From Flavobacteriales bacterium (GTDB taxonomy: Bacteria; Bacteroidota; Bacteroidia; Flavobacteriales_F; PHOS-HE28), in NCBI GenBank assembly GCA_016710685.1, contig JADJVC010000034.1, positions 1-64,000 of the forward strand: 64,000 nucleotides of DNA, read 5' to 3'. Below, one piece after another: positions 9,709-21,600 of the stretch. The notes beneath the pieces are model-generated. The model had not been told where the DNA came from. It made no database searches and saw nothing but the letters and a program-made list of their open reading frames with translations. Positions within the stretch are counted from its first letter, which is position 1. Each line of letters begins with the position of its first letter. Position numbers and translations under genes: made by a program.

Positions 9709-10634
9709 ATGAAAGGCCCGGTCGTGACTCACCCTGTTTTGCAAGTCCAAGGAGGCGTATCCACAAAGCGTGTCGACATCCTCGTAACCGAAGAGCCGCT
9801 GGAGATCCGCCTCGGCCACGGGGCAGAAGAAGACCGGAAAGAAGTGCGCCTCAGCGTAACCATGCGCACGCCGGGGAATGACGAAGAGCTCGCAATGGGC
9901 TTTCTCTTTACTGAAGGCATCATCAATTCGCCTGCGGAAGTGTTGCGCGTGGTGCCTTGCGAAAACGTGAAAGAGGAAGAACGCGGCAACGTAATTCGCG
10001 CGGAACTGCATCCGGAAGTGGAACCCGATCCCGCAAAATGGCAGCGTAATTTTTACACCAGCAGCAGCTGTGGCGTGTGCGGAAAAACCAGCATCGAAGC
10101 GGTGCGCACGCAATGCAACACAAGGCCCGCGCCGTTCGGCGAACTAGATCCCAAAGTCATCACCGCACTGCCGGACCGCATGCGTGAAGCGCAAACAGTC
10201 TTCAAGCACACGGGCGGCATACATGCCGCCGCGCTCTTCGACCGTGAAGGAAACCTGCTCATCCTGCGCGAAGACGTAGGCCGCCATAACGCCGTGGACA
10301 AGGTGTTCGGAGCCATGCTCGGGGTTCAGTCGGTAGAGGCAGTTGGCAGTTGGCAGTCGGCATCGGCAGTACCCGATACCCTGTACCCAATACCCGGTAC
10401 CAGCAATTCCAATCACCAACCACCGATCACCAACTGCATTCTGCTCGTAAGCGGCCGCGCAGGTTTCGAACTCGTACAAAAATGCCTCATGGCCGGCATT
10501 CCGCTGATGGCCGCTGTGGGCGCGCCTTCATCGCTGGCAGTTCAATTAGCCAAGGAAGGCGGATTAACGCTCATCGGCTTTCTGCGCGGGAGCGTTACAA
10601 CGTGTATGCCGACGGCGGAGAGCCTGTTGGTTAG
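9709..10634 (+). CDS. fdhD: Formate dehydrogenase accessory sulfurtransferase FdhD (frameshifted, with insert)
   Basis: FdhD passes sulfur to the molybdenum cofactor of formate dehydrogenase. The start is set at MKGPVV (9709) because the upstream in-frame residues belong to the toxin. Visible: TVRTPGNDEELAMGFLFTEG-type block, TSSSCGVCGK with the catalytic CxxC, FKHTGGIHAAALFDREGNLL, LREDVGRHNAVDKVFG, and VSGRAGFELVQKC. Between GAMLG and CILLVSGRA about 35 extra residues are encoded by three heptamer-repeat arrays (10338-10434). One frameshift near 10588 restores the family ending GFLRGERYNVYADGGEPVG (stop 10632-10634); without it translation runs to 10704 with foreign text. No formate dehydrogenase gene is nearby. 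Confidence 0.85.
10338..10434 (+). repeat. Three adjacent heptamer-repeat arrays inside fdhD
   Basis: Block 1 (10338-10370) is GGCAGTT x2, GGCAGTC, GGCATC, GGCAGT. Block 2 (10370-10401) is TACCCGA, TACCCTG, TACCCAA, TACCCGG, TACC. Block 3 (10409-10434) is CCAATCA, CCAACCA, CCGATCA, CCAACT. All three have a 7-bp period but different units, and together they keep the fdhD frame open. Confidence 0.85.
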
Positions 10635-10710
10635 GAAACCTGATGATCATCAGTTCGTCCGTTCCGTGGACCGGTACCTTTGCATTCCCTCAAAAGAACG
10701 TTAGGCGAAG

Positions 10711-11142
10711 ATGGACGACCGTATGATTGACAAGTCCGCTGAAGGAAACCGCGTGAAGGGCGATATCTCAACCATCGAAGACATCCGGCTTCTTGTGGAC
10801 ACGTTTTATGGCCGTGCGCGATTGGACGATCTGGTCGGCCCGATCTTCAACGACACCATACAAGACCGATGGCCGGAGCATTTGGCCAAGCTCTATAACT
10901 TTTGGCAAACCGTTTTGCTGAATGTGCAATCCTACAGTGGCAGCCCGTTTATGGCGCACGCCAAGTTGCCGGTGGATAAGCCGCATTTCGAACGCTGGAT
11001 CCAGCTTTTCCATGGCACAATAGACGACTTGTTCGTTGGGCCGAAAGCCGATGAGGCGAAACAGCGCGCGGGCCTGATGGCGCAAATGTTCCAATACAAA
11101 CTGGCGTCCATCCGCAATGACGGTACTACGCCAATAGGGTAA
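10711..11142 (+). CDS. Group III truncated haemoglobin
   Basis: Intact, 143 residues. Text such as IRLLVDTFYGRARLDDLVGP, IFNDTIQDRWPEHLAKLYNFWQ and FMAHAKLPVDKPHFERWIQLF is the pattern of class III (P-type) truncated globins: a short A helix, the B-helix VDTFY…R…LVGPIF block, and the HF.RW.…F region near the haem. Family members bind O2 and NO and are often linked to nitrosative stress; that role is inferred here from the neighbours. The stop overlaps the next start (TAATG at 11140-11144). It lies 76 bp after the corrected end of fdhD. Confidence 0.85.
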   Translation: MDDRMIDKSAEGNRVKGDISTIEDIRLLVDTFYGRARLDDLVGPIFNDTIQDRWPEHLAKLYNFWQTVLLNVQSYSGSPFMAHAKLPVDKPHFERWIQLFHGTIDDLFVGPKADEAKQRAGLMAQMFQYKLASIRNDGTTPIG

Positions 11143-11614
11143 TGAGTTACGTGAAACATCCGGTCACAACGGTCGCGGTGTTCATCTGGACGGGGCTTTG
11201 TTGTGGGATCGCCTTCATGGTCTCATGGTTGAAGTACCGCGCCTTCGGCGTTACGCTTCCCGTTGGTGCCAGCATCGACATGAAACTGTTGCCCGCTTTA
11301 ATGCGCGTGGAATGGGTGCTGGCACTCGTCGTTGCGATCGACCTGTTTTTCGGAAAAGCCCTGCCGATGATGGCGCTTGCTGCCGTTCCGTGGTCCTGCT
11401 GCTTATACAAACCATCTACCTGCAACCCGGACTAAACGCTTCTGCGCTGCAAATTTTCCATGGCCACGGCGACACCGGCGCCACCCTGCGCAACGCACAG
11501 ACCGGCTTGGAAGCCCTGAAAGTCGCCACGCTCATAATGCTGGGAATCCTTCAATTCAAAAACGCAATTCCCCGTGCCGGGCATTCGGCACCACAACCAA
11601 ACAAACTATCATGA
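11142..11614 (+). CDS. Four-helix membrane protein of the NO-stress operon (frameshifted)
   Basis: About 155 residues with four hydrophobic segments: TVAVFIWTGLCCGIAFMV, EWVLALVVAIDLFFG, LAAVP-WVLLLIQTIYLQP and ALKVATLIMLGILQF. One frameshift near 11395 splits the third helix. It overlaps its neighbours on both sides: TAATG with the globin gene and ATGA with ric at 11611-11614, so it is almost certainly part of the same operon. I do not recognise a family name. Its position between a globin and RIC suggests a role in nitric-oxide response, possibly sensing or redox, but this is inference only. Confidence 0.65.
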
Positions 11615-12337
11615 AGATCACACCCGAACGGACCGTTGGGTCCATCGTCGCCGAAGACTATCGCGCGGCCGCCGTGCTCACTAAGTACGGCATTGATTTC
11701 TGTTGCAAAGGCGGGCGCTCCGTGCAGGAGGTCTGCGAAAAGAAAAACATCGACCAGGGCAAGCTGGCGGAGGACATCACCACCTTGCTCGCGCGTGACG
11801 CGAAGGAGGGCGAAGATGCCATGAACTGGCCTTTGGACCAGCTGGCGGATCACGTCGAGACTGTTCACCACCGCTATGTGGAAGAGCGCGGCCCCATCCT
11901 TCAGCAGTACCTCGCCAAGCTCTGTAATGTGCATGGCGACCGCCATCCGGAGCTGTTCACCATCATCGACGAGTTCAACGCGTGCGTAGGTGCCATGGCC
12001 GTACACATGAAGAAGGAAGAGCTCGTACTGTTCCTTCGTACGCAACCTTGCCAAGAGCGAGCGCTCCGGTGAGCCGTTCAAAAGTCAATTTTGGCACGGT
12101 GGAAACCCCGTACACATGATGATGGAAGACCACGTCGCGGAAGGCGAACGCTTCGAGCGTATGGGAGCAGTGAGCGACGGTTTCACCACACCTGCGGACG
12201 GTTGTGCCACGTATTCCGCGGCATTCCAAATGTTGAAGGATTTCGAAACGGACCTGCACCGCCATTCACCTGGAGAACAACATCATGTTCCCCGCGCCAT
12301 CGAAATGGAGAAGCGCTTGGCGCATGTCGCCAATTAA
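11611..12337 (+). CDS. ric: Iron-sulfur cluster repair protein RIC (ScdA/YtfE type; frameshifted)
   Basis: A di-iron protein that repairs Fe-S clusters damaged by nitric oxide or peroxide. The N-terminal ScdA/DUF542 domain is clear: TVGSIVAEDYRAAAVLTKYG then IDFCCKGGRS with C31-C32. The hemerythrin-like part has WPLDQLADHVETVHHRYVEE, a FNACVGAMAVHMKKEE segment, MMMEDHVAEGERFERMG and the final HxxxNxxFPRAIEMEK (reconstructed), supplying the His/Glu iron ligands. Frames change near 12040 and 12265. Corrected length is about 242 residues, as expected. The start overlaps the membrane-protein stop, and the end overlaps the start of the hemerythrin gene by 14 bp. Confidence 0.85.
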
Positions 12338-12790
12338 GCGGTTTGCTGAACTGCGGAGTCATCAGTCGCGAGCACCACGACGGGCTGCTGCTGTGCTGGA
12401 AGATGGGGCGGGCACCACGAAAGGCGTGGCACCAGCCCGCATCCGGCGCTATTGCCGCAAATTCCTTAAAGAGCGGCTCAAGCCGCATTTCGACATCGAG
12501 GAAAGCGTTCTCTTCCCGGTGCTCGGCTTCGACCATCCCGGCGTGCGCAAGGCCATGGCGGAGCACAGACGGCTTCAGCGCTTGATCAACGGTCACACGG
12601 ATGCTGCCTTGGCGATCTCCTTGGTGGAAGAGGAACTGGAAGCCCATATCCGTTTCGAGGAAAGGCAGTTGTTCAACTGATCCAGGAAGCAGCAACGCCG
12701 GAGCAGCTTGCGGACATTGAAAAGCGCATTCGGCCTTGCTCTGAACCATCCGCCAAGGGCGCTCGAGAAGAGGATGTCTTCTGGGAGTGA
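12324..12790 (+). CDS. Hemerythrin-domain protein (frameshifted)
   Basis: About 155 residues reading MSPIKRFAELR…SREHHDGLLLCWKM…KPHFDIEESVLFPVLG… MAEHRRLQRLI…LEAHIRFEERQLF. These supply the H-HxxxE-H-HxxxxE ligand order of an HHE hemerythrin domain. The C-terminal tail (LIQEAATPEQLADIEKRI … EEDVFWE) lies in another frame; a missing base at about 12677 creates the early stop there. Two further frame changes occur near 12350-12420. It starts 14 bp inside ric, so it is the last gene of the NO-stress run. Likely role: di-iron O2/NO binding supporting RIC. Confidence 0.7.
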
Positions 12791-12843
12791 TCCATGCTGA
12801 GCTTTGGAATGGGCAATGCAGCCGAACTGCATTGAATTTCACA

Positions 12844-14636
<1,793 letters not shown>

Positions 14637-14654
14637 GGAGGGCCGGGCCGAAAA

Positions 14655-14675
14655 GCCCCGATAGCTTTTCGGGGC
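14655..14675 (-). other. Hairpin in the lepA leader
   Basis: GCCCCGA at 14655-14661 pairs perfectly with TCGGGGC at 14669-14675, leaving a 7-nt loop. It lies between the -7 box (14676-14684) and the lepA start at 14636, so it would fold at the very 5' end of the message. Its role is unknown. Confidence 0.45.
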
Positions 14676-14684
14676 GCGAAGGTA
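14676..14684 (-). promoter_or_regulatory. -7 box of lepA
   Basis: Read on the minus strand this is TACCTTCGC, fitting TAnnTTYG. The lepA ATG follows about 40 bases later. No convincing -33 element was seen. Confidence 0.45.
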
Positions 14685-14710
14685 ACTGGGAGGGGAGTTT
14701 GAATGGTTTT

Positions 14711-14739
14711 GGACGCGGAGGCGCAGAGACGCAGAGAAT
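14711..14739. repeat. Short intergenic repeat, CTCTGCGTC family
   Basis: The sequence GGACGCGGAGGCGCAGAGAC followed by GCAGAGAAT is the reverse orientation of the degenerate CTTTGCGTCTT/CTCTGCGTC motif also seen at 16271, 18535 and 57931. It lies in the divergent gap between lepA and the nidogen-like gene. Confidence 0.5.
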
Positions 14740-14785
14740 GCTGATAGTTGACAAATTGTATATTCGTTGCACCAAACCCACCACC

Positions 14786-16203
14786 ATGGCCACTCGCTAC
14801 CTTGTTTCTGCACTTGCAATTTGCAACGGCAGCTTTCTGTTCCGCACAGTTCACGCCCGGTACCGCTGCTTATCAGGCATGGAAACTTACGCAGATACAA
14901 CACCCGCAACCCGGCGTGCATCCACCGGCGGTGCATGTGCAGGGCGATGCCCAGCGCGATGACGAACCTTGTGCGTGTTGGATTGAACCGGACAGCACAT
15001 ACACGATTGCCATGCCTCCGAATGATGATGGATCTTCGGAATTGATCACGCTGCCATTTACGTTCAGCCTCTACGGGGAGCAGTACACGACCTGTTACAT
15101 CAACAATAACGGGAACGTATCATTCGATGGGCCATACGGTACGTTTTCTTCGACACCCTTCCCGAACTCCACTTTTGTAATGGTGGCTCCATTTTGGGGC
15201 GATGTAGACACGTCGCCGGATACTTCAAATGTCACCGGTACGGTCAATTATAAGTTAACTCCACATGCTTTATTTGTGAATTGGTCCGCTGTGGGATATT
15301 TTCCTTCGATGACGGACAAGTTGAACACTTTCCAACTCATCATTAGCGATGGCACAGACCCTGCAATTCCTGGCGGGAACAACGTGTCGTTCTGCTACGG
15401 GGATATGCAATGGACCACAGGGTCTGCATCCGGCGGCGTTGGTAGTTATGGCGGCTTTCCGGCCACCGTCGGTGCAAACCGGGGCGAGGGTATCAACTAC
15501 ATGCAACTTGGACAAGTCTACCACGATAGCACCGATTGGGACGGCCCATTCGGCTTAACCGACGGCGTGGCGTGGTTAACCGACCGGCATTATTCCTTCA
15601 ACACTTCGGACGAGACCATCCCGCCGATCTTCACAAGCATCGGTTGCGATACCATCGACATAGATGCAGGCACCTCATCGGAATATCCCATGATTATTAT
15701 GGTAGGTGGCCCCGGCCAAGAGGTAACTGCAACTTCGCAATGTCAAACACTCTCGAACTACTCGGAGACCGTCACCAATTTCGGGAACGTAGTGCAGATC
15801 ATGTCCAACATTACACCCACCGCAAGTGAAGTGGGGATCCACGCTATTACCTACACCGCAACCACCAATGATGTCGTGCCCGTAACCGCAACATACACGG
15901 TGTACATAAAGGTGTTGGACGTAGCCACCGGGATTCATGGAGCAGCTTCGGCTACCACGCTTTCCGTGCAGCCGAACCCCGCCATGGACCGTGCGACGAT
16001 CAACTGGCCAGCTGGTCAACAGCCATCGCGCATTGAGGTGTTCGCTATGAATGGCGCACTTGTATTGGCGCAAACGCCAATCGCAGCTTCCACGCAAATG
16101 GAATTGGACCTGCGCGATCTGCCGGAAGAGTATCTACACCGTGCGGGCTACCGGTGCCGCATCTACTTCCACCGTGCGGTTGGTAAGAAATTCGGTCAAG
16201 TAG
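14786..16203 (+). CDS. Secreted nidogen-like (NIDO) protein with T9SS type A domain (frameshifted ends)
   Basis: About 470 residues. The signal peptide starts MATRYLVSAL (14786) and continues after one frameshift near 14817 as FATAAFCSAQFTPG. The extracellular NIDO-like domain is clear: LPFTFSLYGEQYTTCYINNN, GNVSFDGPYGTFSSTPFP, VMVAPFWGDVDTS, and later NVSFCYGDMQWTTG. A beta-sandwich region with paired cysteines follows, then the type A sorting domain (LSVQPNPAMDRATINWPAGQ, IEVFAMNGALVLAQTP, DLRDLPEG). A frameshift near 16125 hides the true end; correcting it gives YTVRATGAASTSTVRLVRNS and a stop at 16201-16203. The domain suggests cell-surface adhesion. Confidence 0.75.
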
Positions 16204-16269
16204 GCTGAAGGTCGGCGATTTTTCGTTGCGACCGATGCGGTCCAACCCGAAGTCGTACGCCCGGAAGCT

Positions 16270-16303
16270 TCTTAGCGCTCTTTGCGTCTTGGCGGTAAAA
16301 ACC
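16270..16303. repeat. Short intergenic repeat, CTTTGCGTCTTGGCGGT family
   Basis: TCTTAGCGCTCTTTGCGTCT followed by TGGCGGTAAAAACC. It shares CTTTGCGTCTTGGCG with 18535-18550 and is related to the copies at 14711 and 57931. It lies just upstream of metG. Confidence 0.6.
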
Positions 16304-16328
16304 AAACCGTACCTCCGGGCGCACCCCG

Positions 16329-16337
16329 TACTTTCGC
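16329..16337 (+). promoter_or_regulatory. -7 box of metG
   Basis: TACTTTCGC fits TAnnTTYG. The metG ATG begins 10 bases later, so the leader would be only a few bases long. No clear -33 element. Confidence 0.5.
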
Positions 16338-16346
16338 GGCCTCCGC

Positions 16347-18450
16347 ATGAAGACCCCTGCCCGCACCACCGTCACTGCCGCGTTGCCCTATGCCAACGGC
16401 CCGCTCCACATCGGCCACATCGCCGGGGCCTACCTGCCCGCCGACATCTACGTGCGCAACCTGAAGTCCAGGGGAAAGGAGGTGCTTTTTGTCTGCGGAA
16501 GTGATGAGCACGGCGCGGCCATCACGTTGCGCGCACTGAAGGAAGGCACCACGCCGCAAGCCATCGTGGACAAGTACCACGCGCTGATGGGCAGCGCCTT
16601 CGCCGATTTCGGCATCGCGTTCGACATCTACCACCGCACCAGCAGCGAGCTCCACAAGAAGACCTCGCAGGATTTCTTTCTGCAACTCAACAAGAACGGC
16701 GCCTTCACGGAGAATACTGAGGAGCAGTACTACGATGCCGAAGCCAGGCAATTCCTTGCGGACCGCTACATCATCGGTACCTGCCCCAACTGCGGCAATC
16801 CGGATGCCTACGGCGACCAGTGCGAGAAATGCGGCAGCGCGCTCAGCCCGAAGGACCTCATCAACCCGCGCAGTACGCTCCAGCGGCAGCACACCGGAAT
16901 TGCGGCCCACCAAGCACTGGTACCTGCCCATGGAACGCAGTCAGCAATGGATGACAAGGTGGATCAACACCGGCATGCTGGACGGTGCGATGCAGCACGA
17001 TCCCGCAGAGTGGAAACCGCAAGTGCTGGGCCAATGCAACAGCTGGCTGAAGGAAGGATTACGCCCTAGGGCCATGACGCGCGACCTTGATTGGGGCGTG
17101 CCCGTGCCGTTGCCCGGCGCGGAAGGAAAGGCGCTCTACGTCTGGCTCGATGCGCCGATCGGCTACATCAGCGCCACCAAGCAATGGGCCAAGGACCACG
17201 ACACGGAGTGGGAGAAATGGTGGAAAGCCGACGACACGCGCCTGCTGCATTTCATCGGTAAGGACAACATCGTTTTCCACTGCATCATCTTCCCGATCCT
17301 GCTGAAGGAGCACGGCGGTTTCATCCTGCCGCAGAACGTGCCTGCCAACGAATTCCTGAACCTCGAAGGGCGCAAGCTCAGCACCAGCCGCAACTGGGCC
17401 GTGTGGTTGCACGAATACATCGAGCGCTGGCCTGATCGCCAGGACGAGCTGCGCTACGCACTGGCCACCATCATCCCCGAGTTCCGCGACAGCGAGTTCA
17501 CGTGGAAGGACTTTCAGGACAAGAACAACAACGAGCTGGTGGCCATCATCGGCAACTTCGTGCAACGCATTTTCGTGCTGTGCCACAAGTATTACGATGG
17601 CAAGGTGCCGGAGCCCGCGGCCAGCAATGCGGCACAAGGTGAACAGGACACCGTGCTGTGGGCGGAGCTATCGGGCATCCCCGGAAAAGTAGCGGCGGAC
17701 ATCGACAAGTTCCGGTTCCGTGATGCGCTCGCAACGGCCATGAACGCGGGCCGCCTCGGCAACAAATACCTCACGGACACCGAACCGTGGAAGCTTGAAA
17801 AGACGGATCCCGACCGCGTGCGCACCGTTCTCTTCAATGGCTTGAGGATCACAGCGGCGCTCAGCGTGGTGCTGGAACCCTTCATGCCCTTCACCGCACA
17901 AAAGCTGCGCACCATGCTCGGCCTCGGCGGCCTGAAATGGGCCGACGCGCTTCGCGATGGCCTCATCGTTCCCGGCGCGCAATTGGGCAAGGCGGAGCAC
18001 TTGTTCAAACCCATCACCGACGCGGAGATCGCCGCCGAGGTGGAACGCCTGAAAGCCAACGAGCCGATGGACCAAAAGCCGGAAGAACCCCAAGCCGAAG
18101 CCCAGCCCAAGGAGGCCAAAGCCGCCATCAGCTTCGACGACTTTACCAAGCTCGATCTGCGTGCAGGCACCATCACCGCAGCGGAAAAAGTCCCCAAGGC
18201 CGACAAGCTCCTCAAGCTCTCCATCGACGTCGGTGAAGCGGAGCCGCGCACCATCGTAAGCGGCATCGCGCAACACTTCACGCCCGAAGAGCTGCCCGGC
18301 AAGCAAGTGCTCGTGCTCTGCAACCTCGAGCCCCGCAAAATGCGCGGCGTGGAAAGCCAAGGCATGGTCCTCATGGCGGAAGACGCCGAGGGGAAGCTCG
18401 TCTTCGTGCAGCCGGGTAGGGCAGTGCCTTCCGGCGCGGAGGTACGGTAG
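16347..18450 (+). CDS. metG: Methionyl-tRNA synthetase (one frameshift)
   Basis: Charges tRNA-Met. The class I HIGH motif is at residues 21-24 (LHIGHIAGAYLPAD). The zinc knuckle CPNCGNPDAYGDQCEKC follows around residue 145. The catalytic KMSKS loop appears as KLSTSRNWAVW. After the anticodon-binding helical domain, a Gln/Pro/Glu/Lys-rich linker (about 25 residues) joins a C-terminal tRNA-binding domain (FDDFTKLDLRAGTITAAEKV … LCNLEPRKMRGVESQGMVLM) typical of dimeric MetRS. One frameshift lies near 16880, just after SPKDLINPRSTL. Total is about 700 residues, usual for Bacteroidota. The start is supported by the -7 box 10 bp upstream. Confidence 0.93.
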
Positions 18451-18457
18451 GATCCGA

Positions 18458-18503
18458 TTGTCAGTTGTCCGTTGTCGTTCTCGACTGCGCTCGAACTGAC
18501 AAC
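18458..18503. repeat. Heptamer array ending in an inverted repeat
   Basis: TTGTCAG TTGTCCG TTGTCGT (18458-18478) is a three-unit heptamer array related to the (TTGGCAG)n block in fdhD. TTGTCAGTT (18458-18466) is inverted as AACTGACAA at 18494-18502, and TCGA…TCGA (18481-18494) forms a small inner stem. It lies 8 bp after the metG stop. Confidence 0.7.
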
Positions 18504-18534
18504 GGGAACACGGCCTGGACGGCTAGTGCGTTGT

Positions 18535-18557
18535 CTTTGCGTCTTGGCGCTTGAAAA
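18535..18557. repeat. Short intergenic repeat, CTTTGCGTCTTGGCG family
   Basis: CTTTGCGTCTTGGCGCTTGA followed by AAA. It is the same core as the copy at 16280-16295. Confidence 0.6.
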
Positions 18558-18576
18558 ACAGATCTCAACCGCAAAC

Positions 18577-18604
18577 AAAAAGGGCCGCCCGAAGGCAGCC
18601 CTTT
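18577..18604 (-). terminator. Terminator of the 18624-23422 gene
   Basis: On the minus strand AGGGCTGCC-TTCG-GGCGGCCCT makes a 9-bp stem (one T-G wobble) closed by a UUCG tetraloop, followed by five T. It starts about 20 bp after the stop codon of the large secreted protein, an ideal intrinsic terminator. Confidence 0.85.
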
Positions 18605-18623
18605 CCGCGGGAAAAAGTCTTGA

Positions 18624-21600
18624 TCAACGCACCAATGGCACGCGGAACGTACGCTCTACATCCCCGCTCGTCACGCGCACGAACCAAACGCCGGTGCCCA
18701 ATTCGCGGTCCGAGATCGTGATCGTATTCGGCTTCACGATGGACGTGCGGCTCATCGCCAAGCGGCCCGTGGCATCGTAAACAGCCACATTCACCGGGGC
18801 ATTCCCGAAGGCGTGGTCGATCACCAATTGCTGTTGCGTAGCATACACGTTGAAGATGTTCGCAGCATTCACCGGGGTAACGGCGGTGGCCACATCCACA
18901 GTGATCACTTGTGTTGAAACGTCGGTGCAGGTGCCGTCCGTGGCGGTGAGGGTCACCGTATAGTCCCCGGCAGTGGCGTAGGTATGCACGGGATCCATGT
19001 CGGTGCTGGTGGTACCGTCACCGAAATCCCAGGTCCAAGCATTGCTCATACTGCTGGTGTTGGCGAAGCTTACTGGCTCCGTTGCAATGGCCGCACCTGT
19101 GGTGAAGCCCGCGATCGCGCCTTCCCCTGCGGGAACGACGAACGACGTGCTGTGGCTGCAACCGGTCTCATCGGTGATGTTTACCAGTTGCTGTCCTGCA
19201 GTTCCGGTGAAAGTGGATCCGGTGGTTCCATCGTTCCAGAGGTAGCTCAGTTCGCCGGTGCCGCCGTAGGCTTCAATGGTCAGGCTGCCATCTTCACTGT
19301 TCGGGCAAGTGGTCACTTGGCTGGCGATCACTTGGACACCATCACGGAGGCTTGGCCATTGGGTGTATTGGCGCAAGTGGCATTGTCCGTGAAGAAGGGC
19401 AGGGGAGCCGTGCCGTGCAAGATGAACCGTGGCGTGGCCGCATCATCGTCCGCATTGATGTCGAAGCTGTAGCTGGCACCTTCGGTCAACGGGGTGTTGG
19501 AGCCGGTGCTGAGGTCCTCCAAGCTGATGCAGCTAAGACCCTGCATGCCCGCCATGGCAGCACTGATGGTGTAGGTTCCGGTAACATCCACATCCACCGT
19601 GACCGGGATGCTCATGTCCGTGATGTATGCACCGAAGAAGTTGATCGCAAGTGGATCACCATTGCTTGCCTTGGAGGCCACTTGCGGCGCACCGAAGGTG
19701 TGGAAGTTGAATTTCGGTGCGTCTTCGGAATCAAGGTCGGGCGTGCCTTGATCGAACACGAATACCGCCTCGTCGCTAAATTCGTTCAAAGCACTGGCAA
19801 CGGTGAGCCGGAGAATAGGGCGCGTAGCCTCTTGGTCGCCGCCGAACACACCGCCGGCGAGGTCATTGATCTTGTCGTCCTCGCTTACGCTGGTGGTAAC
19901 GCTGGTGCCGTTCGCCTTCAACCAGAAGGCCTGGCTGCTTTGGATCTTTGCCATTCACTTGGCCAGCGCCCACACCGGCGGAATACGTCTGGTGGCTGCC
20001 TGTTACGGGGTTGAAGATCCAGTACTGGTCCGGCACATCGGCACCACGGCTGATGGAATCGAAGGCGATGGCGCTTGGGAGCGGGTTGCTCACCAGGTTC
20101 CAACCGTCCTCCGTATTGGTGCCGGAGCTGGTGTAGCTCATGGGCAGGGTGATGGGCGTACTGGCGATGTTCGGCGTTCCGGTCACGTCCACTGTGAAGG
20201 CCGTGGTAGAGGTGAAATTGTCACCGCTCCATGCCAAGAAACCTTGGCCCGCTGCAAGGGCTTGTGTGTTGCTGGTAACACCGACTATCCCGGTGTCCGC
20301 AAGGGCATAATTATTCGTTTCATCGTAGTAGCGGATGCTGGGCCAGAAAATGCCGCTTCCGGGGGGATCGTAGAAGTTGGGATAGGCTGAACCGGGGTAA
20401 CCCGCAGTGAAGAAGTCGTCCTGCCAGTTGGCGATGGTCTGGCCTGCCACAGGGCTGCCCAGGAAACGCCAGTTGGTGGAACCGCCGGGAATGTAGCGCT
20501 GCATGGTGAGGCTGCCCGTGAAGGTTGCCCCCGTGCCCACCTTGCCCAAACGACCGGTGCGCACGGCATCACTGGTGAGGGTCAGGCTGCCGGTGCTCAC
20601 ATCGAAATCGCCGTCCACCAAGCGCAACGAACCGCGGATGGCGAAGTCGGCATCCGTAAGCAGGTCTCCCGGCACGTTGGCCGTAAGGTTGTAGAGCTTC
20701 AAGGTATCGGCGCTGGTAACAATGGCTGAACCGATGAAGCTGAGCGTGCTGAGGTCGTCAGCGGTCAACGTGCCGCTGAAGTCGGCATCGTTATGGACTT
20801 TGAAATTGGTGCTGCCATTGAGCACCAACGTGCCGGTCGCATCCACGGTCACGGCGTTGAGGTCCACATCGGCAGTGTTGGTCACCGTGTTGCCGGCCTG
20901 CACCACCATGCTGGAGCCGCTGGTCCACACGGCAGGGCCTGCTGTACCGACAGTGGTGTTGCTCCAGATGTTGTCAGTAACATTGCCGCTGGCTTGGCTG
21001 TAATAGGTGGGCACGGCGTTGGTGGTAACGCTGATCTCGTTGCTATTCACGGAGGTGCAGCTGGCTCCCTCGGAGCGCACGCGGTAGTAGTAGGTGGTGG
21101 CGGGGTCCAAGCCGGCGTCACTTGGGAGGTGCCAGCAACGGCGAGGTCTTCGTAACCTGTCACGAACGATGGTGTTACATCGCACAAGCAAGTAAAGCTT
21201 ACGTCATCCAAGGCAAGGTTACCGGCAGTCTTGGAATAGGTGAAACGGAACTGAACGAATCCATTGCCGGTAAGGCTTGTGTAGCTCTTGGTCGTGCCGG
21301 AGGTCGGTATGGGGCCGATATTATCGACCGTGGACCATGTGGTACCATTATAACCCTCCACCAATAGGGAACTGGAAGCACCTGTGCCATTTCCTTTTAT
21401 CCAGAAGCTCAGGTCCGATGCAGGGGCTCCAAGCGTAACCGTGGTAACGTCCTCACCATCGTTCTGTAATTTCAAGGAAGGGGAGTTCGCACCGTAATTG
21501 CCCGCAGAAGTATAGGTGGAGGATGCCGTAATAGTCCAGCCAGCAGGCGCGGTGGTTCCATTATCGAATTCTTCCAGTGTTGTCAGTGGTGCACTGGTAC

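Noticed and set aside
10338..10434. CRISPR-like short repeats in fdhD
   Set aside because: The period is 7 bp with no spacers; it is a microsatellite-like element inside a gene.
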